Positions 8,622-17,249 of a stretch of DNA of 61,250 bases are shown here, in pieces (within the stretch, counting starts at the first letter, position 1; each line of letters starts with the position of its first letter). The DNA is taken from NCBI RefSeq assembly GCF_015482765.1, contig NZ_JADMLB010000053.1, positions 1 to 61,250 on the forward strand. Reading direction: 5' to 3'. Source of the stretch: Halodesulfovibrio sp. GTDB taxonomy: Bacteria > Desulfobacterota > Desulfovibrionia > Desulfovibrionales > Desulfovibrionaceae. The notes beneath the pieces are model-generated. The model ran no database searches. It was not told the origin of the DNA and worked only from the letters and a program-made list of their open reading frames with translations. Made by a program: the position numbers and the translations under genes.

Positions 8622-10149
8622 TACAAAATTTTACTCAGAAGGAATAAATGAAGAACTACTACCTGAAGCCGCAGTAACCCAAAGTGGTGTGACATTTTAC
8701 CCGCGTGAGTCTGTGTGGAAATATCGCGACGGCGTAAGAAATGTAAAACTTGATTTTAGAAGAATAGAAAATGCAAGCGCAGATATTTTGTTAGGTTTTA
8801 AATTTGCTTTAATATGGCTAGCTGAAAATAGTTCCCCTTACACTGTAGGGAATATGTTTTCGGGAGTGCAGCGCTTAGTTGGAGCAGTGTCTGACGATAA
8901 GGTTTTATTGGAAATTACAGATAAACATTTAATGAATTATCATGCATCGCTTGGAAAAAAGCACGAATATAAGTTGGGGCAATTATCTGGTTTTTTGAAA
9001 CAATGGTACGCGCTTAGTGGTTTTGGTATTGCAAAAGAAGCTGTGGACTACCTAGACGAAATAAAGCTTTCAGGAAATGAAAAAGGGGTTGCAACAGCAA
9101 CGTTAGATCCTGTGAAAGGTCCTTTTTCGCTCATTGAGCGCAATGCTCTTCGTACAGCTTTGGATCAGGCGTATGCTGATGGAAGTGTGGCGACTAGTGA
9201 TTACCTACTCTGCTTGATATTTATGTTTTTTGGTCCACGTCCAGTTCAGGTCGCAGCATTGAAGGTTTGCGATATTAGCGTAATTGAAAAAAATGATGAT
9301 TCGTTAGTCTACCTGTTAAGAATTCCATCTGCGAAAAAACGGCAAGGAATCCGTGAGCTGTCCCGTCAGTGGAAGATTGGCAGTTCATACATTGGACAGT
9401 TGTTATATCAATACGCACAGGAAATAAGGAATAACTTTGATGGCAAATTGAAAGACTTGGAACAAGCTCCACTTTTCCCCAGTGAAAAGAAAGGTGATAT
9501 TTCTTCAGGGTTACTTGCATATCATAGGACAGCTAATAGCATAGGTAGCGTGCCCAAGAGGGTGTGGAAAAAACTAAATGTGAGGTCTGAACGAACAGGC
9601 TCTTTTATTCATGCTACACCTTCACGGTTTCGCGATACGGTAGGAACCGTTGCGGCAAGTGAAGGGTGGGGAGAATTTGTTATTGCTGAACTGTTAGACC
9701 ATGCAGACACGCAAAATGTTGGGAATTATGTTGGTAATTCTCCTGAAATAATAAAGAGCATCGATAAAAAAATGGCTATGAAGCTTGCTCCACTTGCTCA
9801 GGCATTTGCAGGAAACCTTGCAAAGAAAGAAGACTTGCAAGGAAACAGTGATATTCAGCATGTGATTGCACCACAATATACAAAAGATTTTTCTTCAGTG
9901 GGAAAATGTGGGCAGTACAGCCATTGTTCATTTTCTGTGCCACTTGGTTGCTATACTTGTAAATTGTTTACCGCATGGTTGGACGGACCCCATGAACAGA
10001 TATTGGATGAGCTGATAGCTGAACGCAAGCGGTTAGGCGAAGTGAATAATAGGGTGGCATCAGTAAACGACATTACAATTCTAGCTATTGCAGATGTCGT
10101 CGAGCAGTGTGAGCAGATTAAAAAATCTTCCGGGTGCATTGATGCCTAA
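8614..10149 (+). CDS. Tyrosine recombinase 2 of the element (Ser in place of the HxxR histidine)
   Basis: This 511-residue protein starts at GTG, with an AGGAGG site inside the end of the preceding gene, and overlaps it by 8 bases. Its C-terminal catalytic domain has Arg209 (FFGPRPVQVAALK), Arg340, His363 (LLDHADTQNV) and Tyr372 (VGNYVGN). The motif usually written TPHxFRHT reads ATPSRFRDTVGT, so the HxxR histidine appears to be Ser337. It may be weakly active, or may use His333 a few residues earlier. After the catalytic domain comes a Cys-rich stretch (CGQYSHCSFSVPLGCYTC) that could bind zinc. It is part of a three-recombinase operon. Confidence 0.87.
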   Translation: MNNTKFYSEGINEELLPEAAVTQSGVTFYPRESVWKYRDGVRNVKLDFRRIENASADILLGFKFALIWLAENSSPYTVGNMFSGVQRLVGAVSDDKVLLEITDKHLMNYHASLGKKHEYKLGQLSGFLKQWYALSGFGIAKEAVDYLDEIKLSGNEKGVATATLDPVKGPFSLIERNALRTALDQAYADGSVATSDYLLCLIFMFFGPRPVQVAALKVCDISVIEKNDDSLVYLLRIPSAKKRQGIRELSRQWKIGSSYIGQLLYQYAQEIRNNFDGKLKDLEQAPLFPSEKKGDISSGLLAYHRTANSIGSVPKRVWKKLNVRSERTGSFIHATPSRFRDTVGTVAASEGWGEFVIAELLDHADTQNVGNYVGNSPEIIKSIDKKMAMKLAPLAQAFAGNLAKKEDLQGNSDIQHVIAPQYTKDFSSVGKCGQYSHCSFSVPLGCYTCKLFTAWLDGPHEQILDELIAERKRLGEVNNRVASVNDITILAIADVVEQCEQIKKSSGCIDA

Positions 10150-12214
10150 AATTCTACTATTTAAACCACGCCACGAATTAGGTGCCCAAGGTAATCTTGA
10201 TGCTTTTATTGCTTTCGCACGCAACGACTTAACAGCATTTGGTTCTGATTTAGATTTTGATTCATATGTTTGGGATATTACCAAGGATATTGAAATAAAA
10301 GGGAAAGGGAACCAAGTACACAGGATCTATTTTACAAAACATCACTTAGTATTGAAGAAAAAGAACGATAAGGTACCTTTTTCAAAATTTTATCTTTCCT
10401 TTGCCCAAGCTTACCTTAGAAGTTTTTACACTAAGTATAAGGTACAAAGTTTTGCTCGACAGCTTGAGGCGTTACGCATGCTTGAAATAGCGTTAACTGA
10501 GAATGGTCATGACGTGCCTATAATAAAAATTAATGCAGATATCTTGAACAGAACTGCGCAACTTTTGAAGCAAAACTACTCTCCAAAACCGGCGTATGGT
10601 GCGGGAAAACAACTTAAGTTACTTGCTGATTTTTTAGTAAAGAAGCAAATGTTACTTGTGCCATTAGATTGGAAGTCCCCAATAAAGCGCCCTGTCGAAG
10701 TCATTAGTCGCTGTAGTAAGGAAGCGGAACAACGCAGAAAGGAAAAAATGCCTTCTGAACAGTTATTGGAAGCTCTTTCGTATGTCTATGTTAATGCAAC
10801 CACTGACCGTCAGATTTTGATATCATCAATTGCCGCACTTTTGTGTTCAGCACCAGATCGCATTAATGAGGTTCTTATTCTTCATAAAAATTGTGAAGTT
10901 GATGGCTTCGAAGGTGACCAAGATGTCTATGGTCACAGTTGGCGACCTGCAAAAGGTGCCAAGCCCATGGTGAAGTGGAAAATTAACACGATGATTGATA
11001 CCGCGAAGGAGGCCATTGAAAATATTCGCCAGATAACAGATCCCGCACGACAAGTGGCTGAATGGTATTATGATCACCCTGATAAGATATACCTTTTGCC
11101 TGAATTTGAATATTTGAGGAATAAAGAAAAGCTAACGTTCAAAGATGTTGCTCATATTTTGTGGGGAAAGGATGGGCGTGCTGGTTCTGCTCGTGACTGG
11201 TGTGTATCCCAAAAAATAGCAAGAAGCAAAGTAGGTAATCAATTCTATGTATGTTTTGCGGATGTTGAAAAGCATATATTAGAAATGATGCTCGTTCATT
11301 TTCCTTATGTAGACAATACAAAGTTGTTATTGATGCATGAAGCAATGATGCTTTGTTTTAAAGGTACATTCGGTAAGCGTGCAAAATATGTTTGTTTAGT
11401 CGAACCTATTACAATTGGACAGGTTAATGATGGTCTAGGTATTCGCTCTAAGCATGGTAAAAAATCAATATTCGATGAGTTTGATTTGAAAGAACTTGAC
11501 GGAAGCCCATTGGTTGCAACTACTCATACATTTAGACATTACCTCAATACAGTAGCAAAAACATGCGGTGTAGGGGAACTTAGAATAGCAAAATGGAGTG
11601 GACGAAAAAACCTACGACAGAATGCTGATTATGATCATAGTTTGAGAGAAGATGAATTAGCAAAGATTCGGAATGCCGTTGGTAATCTTGATAAGGCCAT
11701 GGGACCCATTGCTGCTGCACCAAAAAAGAAAAATCTGATTACACGCAGTGAATTTTCAGAATTGGAAATTGCTACAGCACATACAACAGCTATTGGGTAT
11801 TGTGTGCGAAATTTTGTGATGTCACCATGCACAAAGTTTATGGATTGTATTAATTGCAATGAGCATGTTTGTATTAAAGGTGACATAGAAAAGACAGCAC
11901 GAATTCGACAACAGTTGCAGGAAGCAGAAGGTATGCTTCAGCTAGCTATCAAGGAAGTTGAATACAGAAAAGGTAGCCCAACGTACTGTAATGACAAAAT
12001 TGACCGCTGGCTTGATCATCATAGTCAAACTGTGATGTTGTTAACAAAGCTTGTTGAAATAATGGATGATCCAAATGTTCCTTTGGGAACGGTGATTCAG
12101 CTGAGTGACGCTAAGCCTGCTTCTCGTATCGAACAGGCCACTAATGAAAAAAAAGCACTTGAAGAATCTGAAAAGAAGCCTCGTCGAGTATTGAAGCGGG
12201 GTTTAGCTTTATAG
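10142..12214 (+). CDS. Tyrosine recombinase 3 of the element (large)
   Basis: The start at ATG 10142 overlaps the previous stop by 8 bases, like the other junctions of this operon, and gives a 690-residue protein beginning MPKILLFKPRHELG. A longer upstream reading frame exists but lies inside recombinase 2. Catalytic residues are Arg240 (APDRINEVLIL), His462 and Arg465 (TTHTFRHYLNT) and Tyr497 (NADYDH). A Cys cluster follows the domain (CTKFMDCINCNEHVC), then a helical tail. The large size and Cys-bearing tail recall the bigger partner recombinases of Tn554-like and GMT-like multi-recombinase modules; that is a comparison from memory, not a search result. Confidence 0.87.
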   Translation: MPKILLFKPRHELGAQGNLDAFIAFARNDLTAFGSDLDFDSYVWDITKDIEIKGKGNQVHRIYFTKHHLVLKKKNDKVPFSKFYLSFAQAYLRSFYTKYKVQSFARQLEALRMLEIALTENGHDVPIIKINADILNRTAQLLKQNYSPKPAYGAGKQLKLLADFLVKKQMLLVPLDWKSPIKRPVEVISRCSKEAEQRRKEKMPSEQLLEALSYVYVNATTDRQILISSIAALLCSAPDRINEVLILHKNCEVDGFEGDQDVYGHSWRPAKGAKPMVKWKINTMIDTAKEAIENIRQITDPARQVAEWYYDHPDKIYLLPEFEYLRNKEKLTFKDVAHILWGKDGRAGSARDWCVSQKIARSKVGNQFYVCFADVEKHILEMMLVHFPYVDNTKLLLMHEAMMLCFKGTFGKRAKYVCLVEPITIGQVNDGLGIRSKHGKKSIFDEFDLKELDGSPLVATTHTFRHYLNTVAKTCGVGELRIAKWSGRKNLRQNADYDHSLREDELAKIRNAVGNLDKAMGPIAAAPKKKNLITRSEFSELEIATAHTTAIGYCVRNFVMSPCTKFMDCINCNEHVCIKGDIEKTARIRQQLQEAEGMLQLAIKEVEYRKGSPTYCNDKIDRWLDHHSQTVMLLTKLVEIMDDPNVPLGTVIQLSDAKPASRIEQATNEKKALEESEKKPRRVLKRGLAL

Positions 12215-12224
12215 GGTGAAGGTT

Positions 12225-12671
12225 ATGCGCAGTAATCGTTCAATTAATATTACAGAAGAATACCGAAATAAAATTATTTGGATAATTGATGGGTGGCAGG
12301 GGAAATTAACATGGGATCTGTTACTTACAAAAATTAAAAGACAAACAGGTCTGAAGTATACCCGACAAGCCTTAAGTAAGCACCCGCAAATAATTGATGC
12401 ATATCAAAGGCGAAAAAAGGTAGTTACAAAAACTAAGCTAGTTGAAGAGCGAAGTGCCGCTAGCTATTCTCAGGCAGAAATCCAAGCCATTGTTTCTCGT
12501 AATAATCAGTTAAAGATAGAAAACGAACAGTTGCGTGCTCAAAATGAACGCTTAATGCTCAAGTTTGTTGTCTGGTCTACTAATGCCCATACTCGTGGCC
12601 TAACGGAAGAATTCTTGAACCGGCCTTTGAATAGTATTGATCGTGACGCAACTAAGTCCAAAGCTTCATAA
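12225..12671 (+). CDS. Small HTH/coiled-coil protein of the recombinase operon (first)
   Basis: The 148-residue product begins MRSNRSINITEEY at ATG 12225; a GTG nine bases upstream is an alternative start. The N-terminal 60 residues look like a helix-turn-helix (WDLLLTKIKRQTGLKYTRQA). A predicted coiled coil follows (NNQLKIENEQLRAQNERLML). It follows recombinase 3 within a few bases and is certainly cotranscribed. Tn554 encodes a small accessory protein (TnpC) in the same position, and GMT islands encode GmtX. A directionality or assembly role is inferred. Confidence 0.75.
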   Translation: MRSNRSINITEEYRNKIIWIIDGWQGKLTWDLLLTKIKRQTGLKYTRQALSKHPQIIDAYQRRKKVVTKTKLVEERSAASYSQAEIQAIVSRNNQLKIENEQLRAQNERLMLKFVVWSTNAHTRGLTEEFLNRPLNSIDRDATKSKAS

Positions 12672-12691
12672 TATCAGTAGCTGGAGGGGAA

Positions 12692-13153
12692 ATGGGACAA
12701 AGCGGCAAAGTTCTGAGCAAGCAGTATTTGCAGGCGTTACAAAGCTATCTTTCCAGTACATCGAAGTTGCCTATTAATGCTGATGGTACAATAAATGTTA
12801 CCAAGCTTGCTGAAGAAGCAAGTGTCCCTCGGCAGTCGTTATACAAGAATCCCAAAATGAAGGCTGCACTAGAAGAAGCCCGTAAAGTCCATGGCGTTTT
12901 GAAGCGGGCTGAAGTGCAAAGTACTTCTACTAAGGCTTCCCGTAAAAAAGATAAGAAATTGTCTCTTAAGGCTGATAAGCAGGGAAGAGCATTGGAGCGT
13001 CGTGTTGAAAAATTGGAACAACAGAACGCCGTTTTAGTTGCAGAAAATTCAGACCTTCGAAAAAAGCTTGCCAATCTTCGTCAACAGCTTGGTCGTGAAG
13101 ATATGACGATTGAAACAGGGCGCAGGATCCCAGTTCCTTTTGACCATGCATAA
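12692..13153 (+). CDS. Small HTH/coiled-coil protein of the recombinase operon (second)
   Basis: This 153-residue protein has the same architecture as its upstream neighbour. An N-terminal helix-turn-helix-like segment (NVTKLAEEASVPRQSLYKNP) is followed by a basic linker and a strong C-terminal coiled coil (RVEKLEQQNAVLVAENSDLR). A GGAGGGG ribosome site precedes the ATG. Its stop overlaps the start of the helicase gene (ATGCATAA). The two small proteins may be an ancient duplication and may form a heterodimer; this is inferred from shape only. Confidence 0.75.
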   Translation: MGQSGKVLSKQYLQALQSYLSSTSKLPINADGTINVTKLAEEASVPRQSLYKNPKMKAALEEARKVHGVLKRAEVQSTSTKASRKKDKKLSLKADKQGRALERRVEKLEQQNAVLVAENSDLRKKLANLRQQLGREDMTIETGRRIPVPFDHA

Positions 13154-15251
13154 TACAGTTTCACTAACAGTTCATTCGTTACTCTTTCAGGCGGTTGATG
13201 GTACAGCAATTTTTTCTGGGCATCTAGAAGACGGTAAGTCTATTCGTGTAGTTGCTCGAAGTGGCGTACTGCCGAGACAGCCTGTTGTTGGTGAACTATG
13301 GGAAATTGCCGGGCATTATCGTGAGCATCAGATTTATGGACAGCAGTTGTATGCCAGCAGTGGAAAGAATGTAGTGCCTAAAGGGGCGTTGCTCATTCAA
13401 TACCTAGCAGCTCATCCAGAATTTGCTGGTGTTGGAAAAACTAAAGCTAAAGCGCTTTATGATGTGTTTGGCGACCAGCTGGTTGATATACTCAATGCCG
13501 GTGATGCAGATACTTTGACCTGTGTTGTGACCAGCAGTCTCGCTGACAGAATTATTAGCGTGTGGGCCGAACAGCAAGAAGATACGGCAGTCATAGCATT
13601 TTTAGACAAGTACGGATTTGAAGCGAATTTAGCGAATAAGCTTAAGAAGGTATGGGGTGCTAATGCCATAGCGATGCTGGAGCGCAATCCGTATTACATG
13701 TTGGCATTTTCTTCATGGAAACGTGTTGATGCTGCTGCAATGAAGATGAACATACCTATTGATGATAGCCGTCGGTTAGTAGGTGCCGTTGAAGCTGTTT
13801 TGTATGATCGATTACAAGACGGTCATACGCTGACCCCATCTCAAATGCTCCAGAACAGGCTGACGGATTTTCTTGGCAGATGGATTGATCTTGATGTCAA
13901 AACGTACGCCATTGCGTTAGCGTTAGAAGAAAATGCAATAGTTGGTGATAAAAATTTTGGATACCAGCCTGTGGGCGCTGCTGCGTTAGAACAGCGTATT
14001 GCTGGACGCATTCAGAACATGGTTCAAAAGGGGTGCTCCCCCCATTTCATGCGGGGTGCTCCAGAAAAGAAAAAGCAGATCTTAGAAGAAGTTGTTGCTA
14101 AGTGTGAAAGTGCTCAAGGCTTTCAGTTAAATCTACAGCAACAGCAAGCGTTGCATCTAGTTTTCGGTAATGCTTTTTCTGTTGTCACAGGGGGCGCAGG
14201 CGTCGGAAAGACAACGGTGCTCCGTGTCGTAAACGCTGTTGCAAAGAGGTTGGGCATTAGTGTTATTCAAATGGCACTTGCAGGTCGTGCCGCAAAACGG
14301 ATGACAGAAGTTACCAAACATGACGCAATAACTATTGCCCGATTTCTACATCAAATTAAATCCAGTGAATTTGAAATACCGTCTGGTTCTCTTATCATAA
14401 TAGATGAAGCATCAATGCTTGATCTACCGTCCACCTTCAGAATCCTTTCAAGTCTTCCTGACAATGTTCACGTTGTGTTCGTTGGGGATGCTGCCCAGCT
14501 TCCGCCTGTTGGCTTTGGCCTAGTGTTTCATCAGTTAGTGAAAAGTGACGTTATCCCCCGTGTTGAATTAACAGAAGTTCATCGCCAAGCAGCCGAAACT
14601 GGAATTCCCCAAATAGCAGCGTCTGTCCGGGACTCAATCGTTCCCGATCTTCCTTCATATGCCGGTAAGTCGTTAGGTGTTTCCTTTGTTGATTGTGATC
14701 AGAAAGATATTCTGTCTGTGTTGGAACGTCTGTCTACTGATTGGAATGGGAAAGAATTTCAAATTTTGGCTGCCACACGGCAAGGTGAAGCGGGTATCGA
14801 AAGAATTAATACTCATTTTTACCGTCAAAACATGGGCAAAAAGATCGTTTTTGGACAACTAAAGGTAAATGATCCTGTTATTCATTTACGCAACGATTAT
14901 GATCGAAATCTAATGAATGGAACGCTTGGTCATATAGTGTCTTTCGACGGCCAAGGTGACATAGACGTGAAAGTGGATTTTGAAGGTGTAATCCACTCGT
15001 TTTCCATAGAAGAAGTATTGGAAGTTGTGGAGCTGGCCTACGCAGTCTCAGTGCATAAAGCACAGGGGAGTCAATTCCAGCGTGTTATAGTGGTTGTTAC
15101 GAAGTCTAGACTGTTTGATCATGCACTTGTTTATACTGCACTTACGCGTGGTGTTGAACAGGTGGTTTTTGTAGGGGATAAGGGGGCTTTTGAAATGGCG
15201 GTGCGAAATTGTGCGCTAAGCAGTCGTCGTCAGATCGGCGAGGTTTGCTAG
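13146..15251 (+). CDS. RecD2-like SF1 helicase of the element
   Basis: The start at ATG 13146 (MHNTVSLTVHSLLF) overlaps the preceding stop by 8 bases and gives 701 residues. The N-terminal part resembles the OB and helix-hairpin-helix region of RecD2 (HPEFAGVGKTKAKALYDVFG). The motor core has Walker A TGGAGVGKTT (Lys355), Walker B LIIIDEASMLDLP, motif III VFVGDAAQLPPVG and the C-terminal AYAVSVHKAQGSQFQRVIVV. It should unwind DNA 5' to 3'. Its place as the last gene of the recombinase operon suggests it processes recombination intermediates or helps copy the element. It is not the RecBCD subunit, since recB and recC are absent. Confidence 0.85.
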   Translation: MHNTVSLTVHSLLFQAVDGTAIFSGHLEDGKSIRVVARSGVLPRQPVVGELWEIAGHYREHQIYGQQLYASSGKNVVPKGALLIQYLAAHPEFAGVGKTKAKALYDVFGDQLVDILNAGDADTLTCVVTSSLADRIISVWAEQQEDTAVIAFLDKYGFEANLANKLKKVWGANAIAMLERNPYYMLAFSSWKRVDAAAMKMNIPIDDSRRLVGAVEAVLYDRLQDGHTLTPSQMLQNRLTDFLGRWIDLDVKTYAIALALEENAIVGDKNFGYQPVGAAALEQRIAGRIQNMVQKGCSPHFMRGAPEKKKQILEEVVAKCESAQGFQLNLQQQQALHLVFGNAFSVVTGGAGVGKTTVLRVVNAVAKRLGISVIQMALAGRAAKRMTEVTKHDAITIARFLHQIKSSEFEIPSGSLIIIDEASMLDLPSTFRILSSLPDNVHVVFVGDAAQLPPVGFGLVFHQLVKSDVIPRVELTEVHRQAAETGIPQIAASVRDSIVPDLPSYAGKSLGVSFVDCDQKDILSVLERLSTDWNGKEFQILAATRQGEAGIERINTHFYRQNMGKKIVFGQLKVNDPVIHLRNDYDRNLMNGTLGHIVSFDGQGDIDVKVDFEGVIHSFSIEEVLEVVELAYAVSVHKAQGSQFQRVIVVVTKSRLFDHALVYTALTRGVEQVVFVGDKGAFEMAVRNCALSSRRQIGEVC

Positions 15252-15365
15252 CAGTCAAAATTTTCTATCTAACATCTTGATAAGTTATATTACTTGGTAA
15301 TACGTTGTTCGTTGTAAGTGCTTGCTGACGATTGGTCTAGACTAAAATCAAGGTGATAGTGGGAT

Positions 15366-16613
15366 ATGCATTATAAGAAATTAGAGCTAAATCACTGGCA
15401 ACAGTTTGAGAATGTTAAACTAGATTTTCATGAACGTTTAACTGTTTTGACTGGTGCAAATGGAAGTGGAAAAACCACTATCCTAAGTTTATTTGCTCGA
15501 CACGTTGGCTGGACAATTTCATCTCTTTCTACGCCTAAGCAAGATATAAAAACGAAAGCGATTCGATTTTGTACACGCTTATTTAAGGGCGAGGATAGAA
15601 GTCAAACACCGTCTATTGGAAACATTATTTATTCAAATGGTGTAGTTAGCAACTTAGTGATACCAACTCAAGACAGGGCACAGTATCAAATTCAAATACA
15701 AAATCAGCAAAGTGTTGACTGTATCTATATTCCTTCTCATAGATCTGCTTTTAGGTATCAGGCTGTAGGAAATATTCCGACTGCTAAGAAGACTAAGCAT
15801 AATGCTTTTACAGAAGTTTCTAATGTATATAGGCAACAATATTTGGGTAATGGCACTCAACCTTGCAGCTTTATGATGAAAAATGCTTTGATTGGGTGGG
15901 CCATTAATGGATATGGGGTTACCAATACAAATAACAAAGTAATAATGGCTCGAGATGTTGAGCAAATAAGTTTTTTCGAGGGCTTCCAAAATATATTAAG
16001 AAAAATTCTTCCACCATCATTGGGTTTTAAGGAAATAGAAATTCGAAATATGGAAATCGTTTTTGTTTGTAATGACGGAAATGATGAATTTTTATTAGAA
16101 ACAGCATCAGGTGGAATTAGTGCACTAATTGATATTGCATGGCAAATTTACATGTATGCCACTAAGGAACACTCAGATTTTACAGTAATAATAGATGAGG
16201 TTGAAAACCATCTACACCCGACAATGCAGCGTTCAATTCTGCAAAATTTGCTTGATGCGTTTCCCCAAGCAAGGTTTATTGTATCAACCCATAGTCCGCT
16301 TATCGTAGGATCTGTTAGGGATTCTGCTGTTTACGTTCTTAAGTATAATGAAGGTAAAAAAATAGAATCAACTCGATTGGATCTTGTTGGGCAGGCAAAG
16401 ACTGCTAGCGAAATTCTTGACGAAGTTTTAGGGGTGTCATTTACAATGCCTGTATGGGCTGAGAATAATCTAACTAGTATTATTGAAAAATATATTTCTG
16501 CACCAATAACGAAATCAAGTCTTTCAGATTTAAGAAAAGAATTAACTGAATCTGGTCTTGGGAAATTACTGCCATATGCGATTCAAGAAATAGCGGAGAA
16601 AGGCGATGATTAA
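15366..16613 (+). CDS. PtuA-like AAA ATPase (Septu-type defence)
   Basis: The 415-residue protein is an ABC/SMC-like ATPase of the AAA_15/OLD type. It has Walker A TGANGSGKTT (Lys36), an ABC-signature-like TASGGISALIDIAW, Walker B VIIDEVENHLHP (Asp277, Glu278) and the switch VSTHSPLIVGS. It overlaps the HNH gene by 8 bases. An ATPase of this class coupled to a small HNH nuclease is the composition of the Septu system (PtuA/PtuB) and of the effector of some retrons (Ec78/Ec83/Vc95 group). It probably senses infection and gates the nuclease. Base composition is clearly AT-rich. Confidence 0.8.
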   Translation: MHYKKLELNHWQQFENVKLDFHERLTVLTGANGSGKTTILSLFARHVGWTISSLSTPKQDIKTKAIRFCTRLFKGEDRSQTPSIGNIIYSNGVVSNLVIPTQDRAQYQIQIQNQQSVDCIYIPSHRSAFRYQAVGNIPTAKKTKHNAFTEVSNVYRQQYLGNGTQPCSFMMKNALIGWAINGYGVTNTNNKVIMARDVEQISFFEGFQNILRKILPPSLGFKEIEIRNMEIVFVCNDGNDEFLLETASGGISALIDIAWQIYMYATKEHSDFTVIIDEVENHLHPTMQRSILQNLLDAFPQARFIVSTHSPLIVGSVRDSAVYVLKYNEGKKIESTRLDLVGQAKTASEILDEVLGVSFTMPVWAENNLTSIIEKYISAPITKSSLSDLRKELTESGLGKLLPYAIQEIAEKGDD

Positions 16614-17187
16614 GTTAAATAGACCCGCTTGTCCTTACCCAGCTGCATTGGAAAATGGAAACTATAAGCATCCGAGAAATAAGGAAGCGTTGAAGAACGC
16701 AAGTTTTGATAAGTGCATGTATTGTGAAAGCAAAATTTCTCATATTGACTTTGCGCATGTGGAACACATTAAGCCGAAAGCTGACGGTAAATTTCCTGAA
16801 TTGGAATTTGATTGGGACAATCTGGGATATGCTTGTCCAAAATGTAATAATGCAAAGTCTGATAAATATTATGCTGAATGTCCGTACATCAATCCTTATC
16901 GGGATGATCCTGACGAACATTTCTTTGCTGCGGGGACATTTTTATTTATAAAAAATGGTTCAGAAAGCGCTGATTTAACTATCCGGGATATAAAATTAAA
17001 TAGACCAGAATTATTAGAAGTACGCTTTACTCGTATAAATGAAATTCAGAAAACATTGAACGCTTGTCATCGATGCACATCTCCTGTGCTAAAACAGCTT
17101 TTGTTAGATGAATTAGAATCAGAAGCTAGTGAAGATAAAGAATTTTCTTTTTTTGTGAAAGCGATTCTTGCGGCACATGCCGCATAG
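16606..17187 (+). CDS. PtuB-like HNH endonuclease
   Basis: This 193-residue protein carries a zinc-supported HNH nuclease: Cys37-xx-Cys40 (KCMYCESK), the HVEHIKPK block (His51, Glu53, His54), Asn72 (DWDNLGYAC), and Cys77-xx-Cys80 followed by NNAKSDKY. The layout matches PtuB-type nucleases. The start overlaps the ATPase gene by 8 bases, so the two are translationally coupled and probably form one complex that cuts DNA or RNA on activation. It could be a stand-alone Septu system or be functionally joined to the retron 60 bases downstream. Confidence 0.8.
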   Translation: MIKLNRPACPYPAALENGNYKHPRNKEALKNASFDKCMYCESKISHIDFAHVEHIKPKADGKFPELEFDWDNLGYACPKCNNAKSDKYYAECPYINPYRDDPDEHFFAAGTFLFIKNGSESADLTIRDIKLNRPELLEVRFTRINEIQKTLNACHRCTSPVLKQLLLDELESEASEDKEFSFFVKAILAAHAA

Positions 17188-17249
17188 TTGATTTTTCCAT
17201 ATAAACCTTTTTTGCTACGATTTGTTATTAACACCCTATGTAAGGTGGA

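Noticed and set aside
13146-15251. RecBCD RecD subunit
   Set aside because: No recB or recC nearby, and the N-terminal HhH/OB layout fits RecD2-type helicases.
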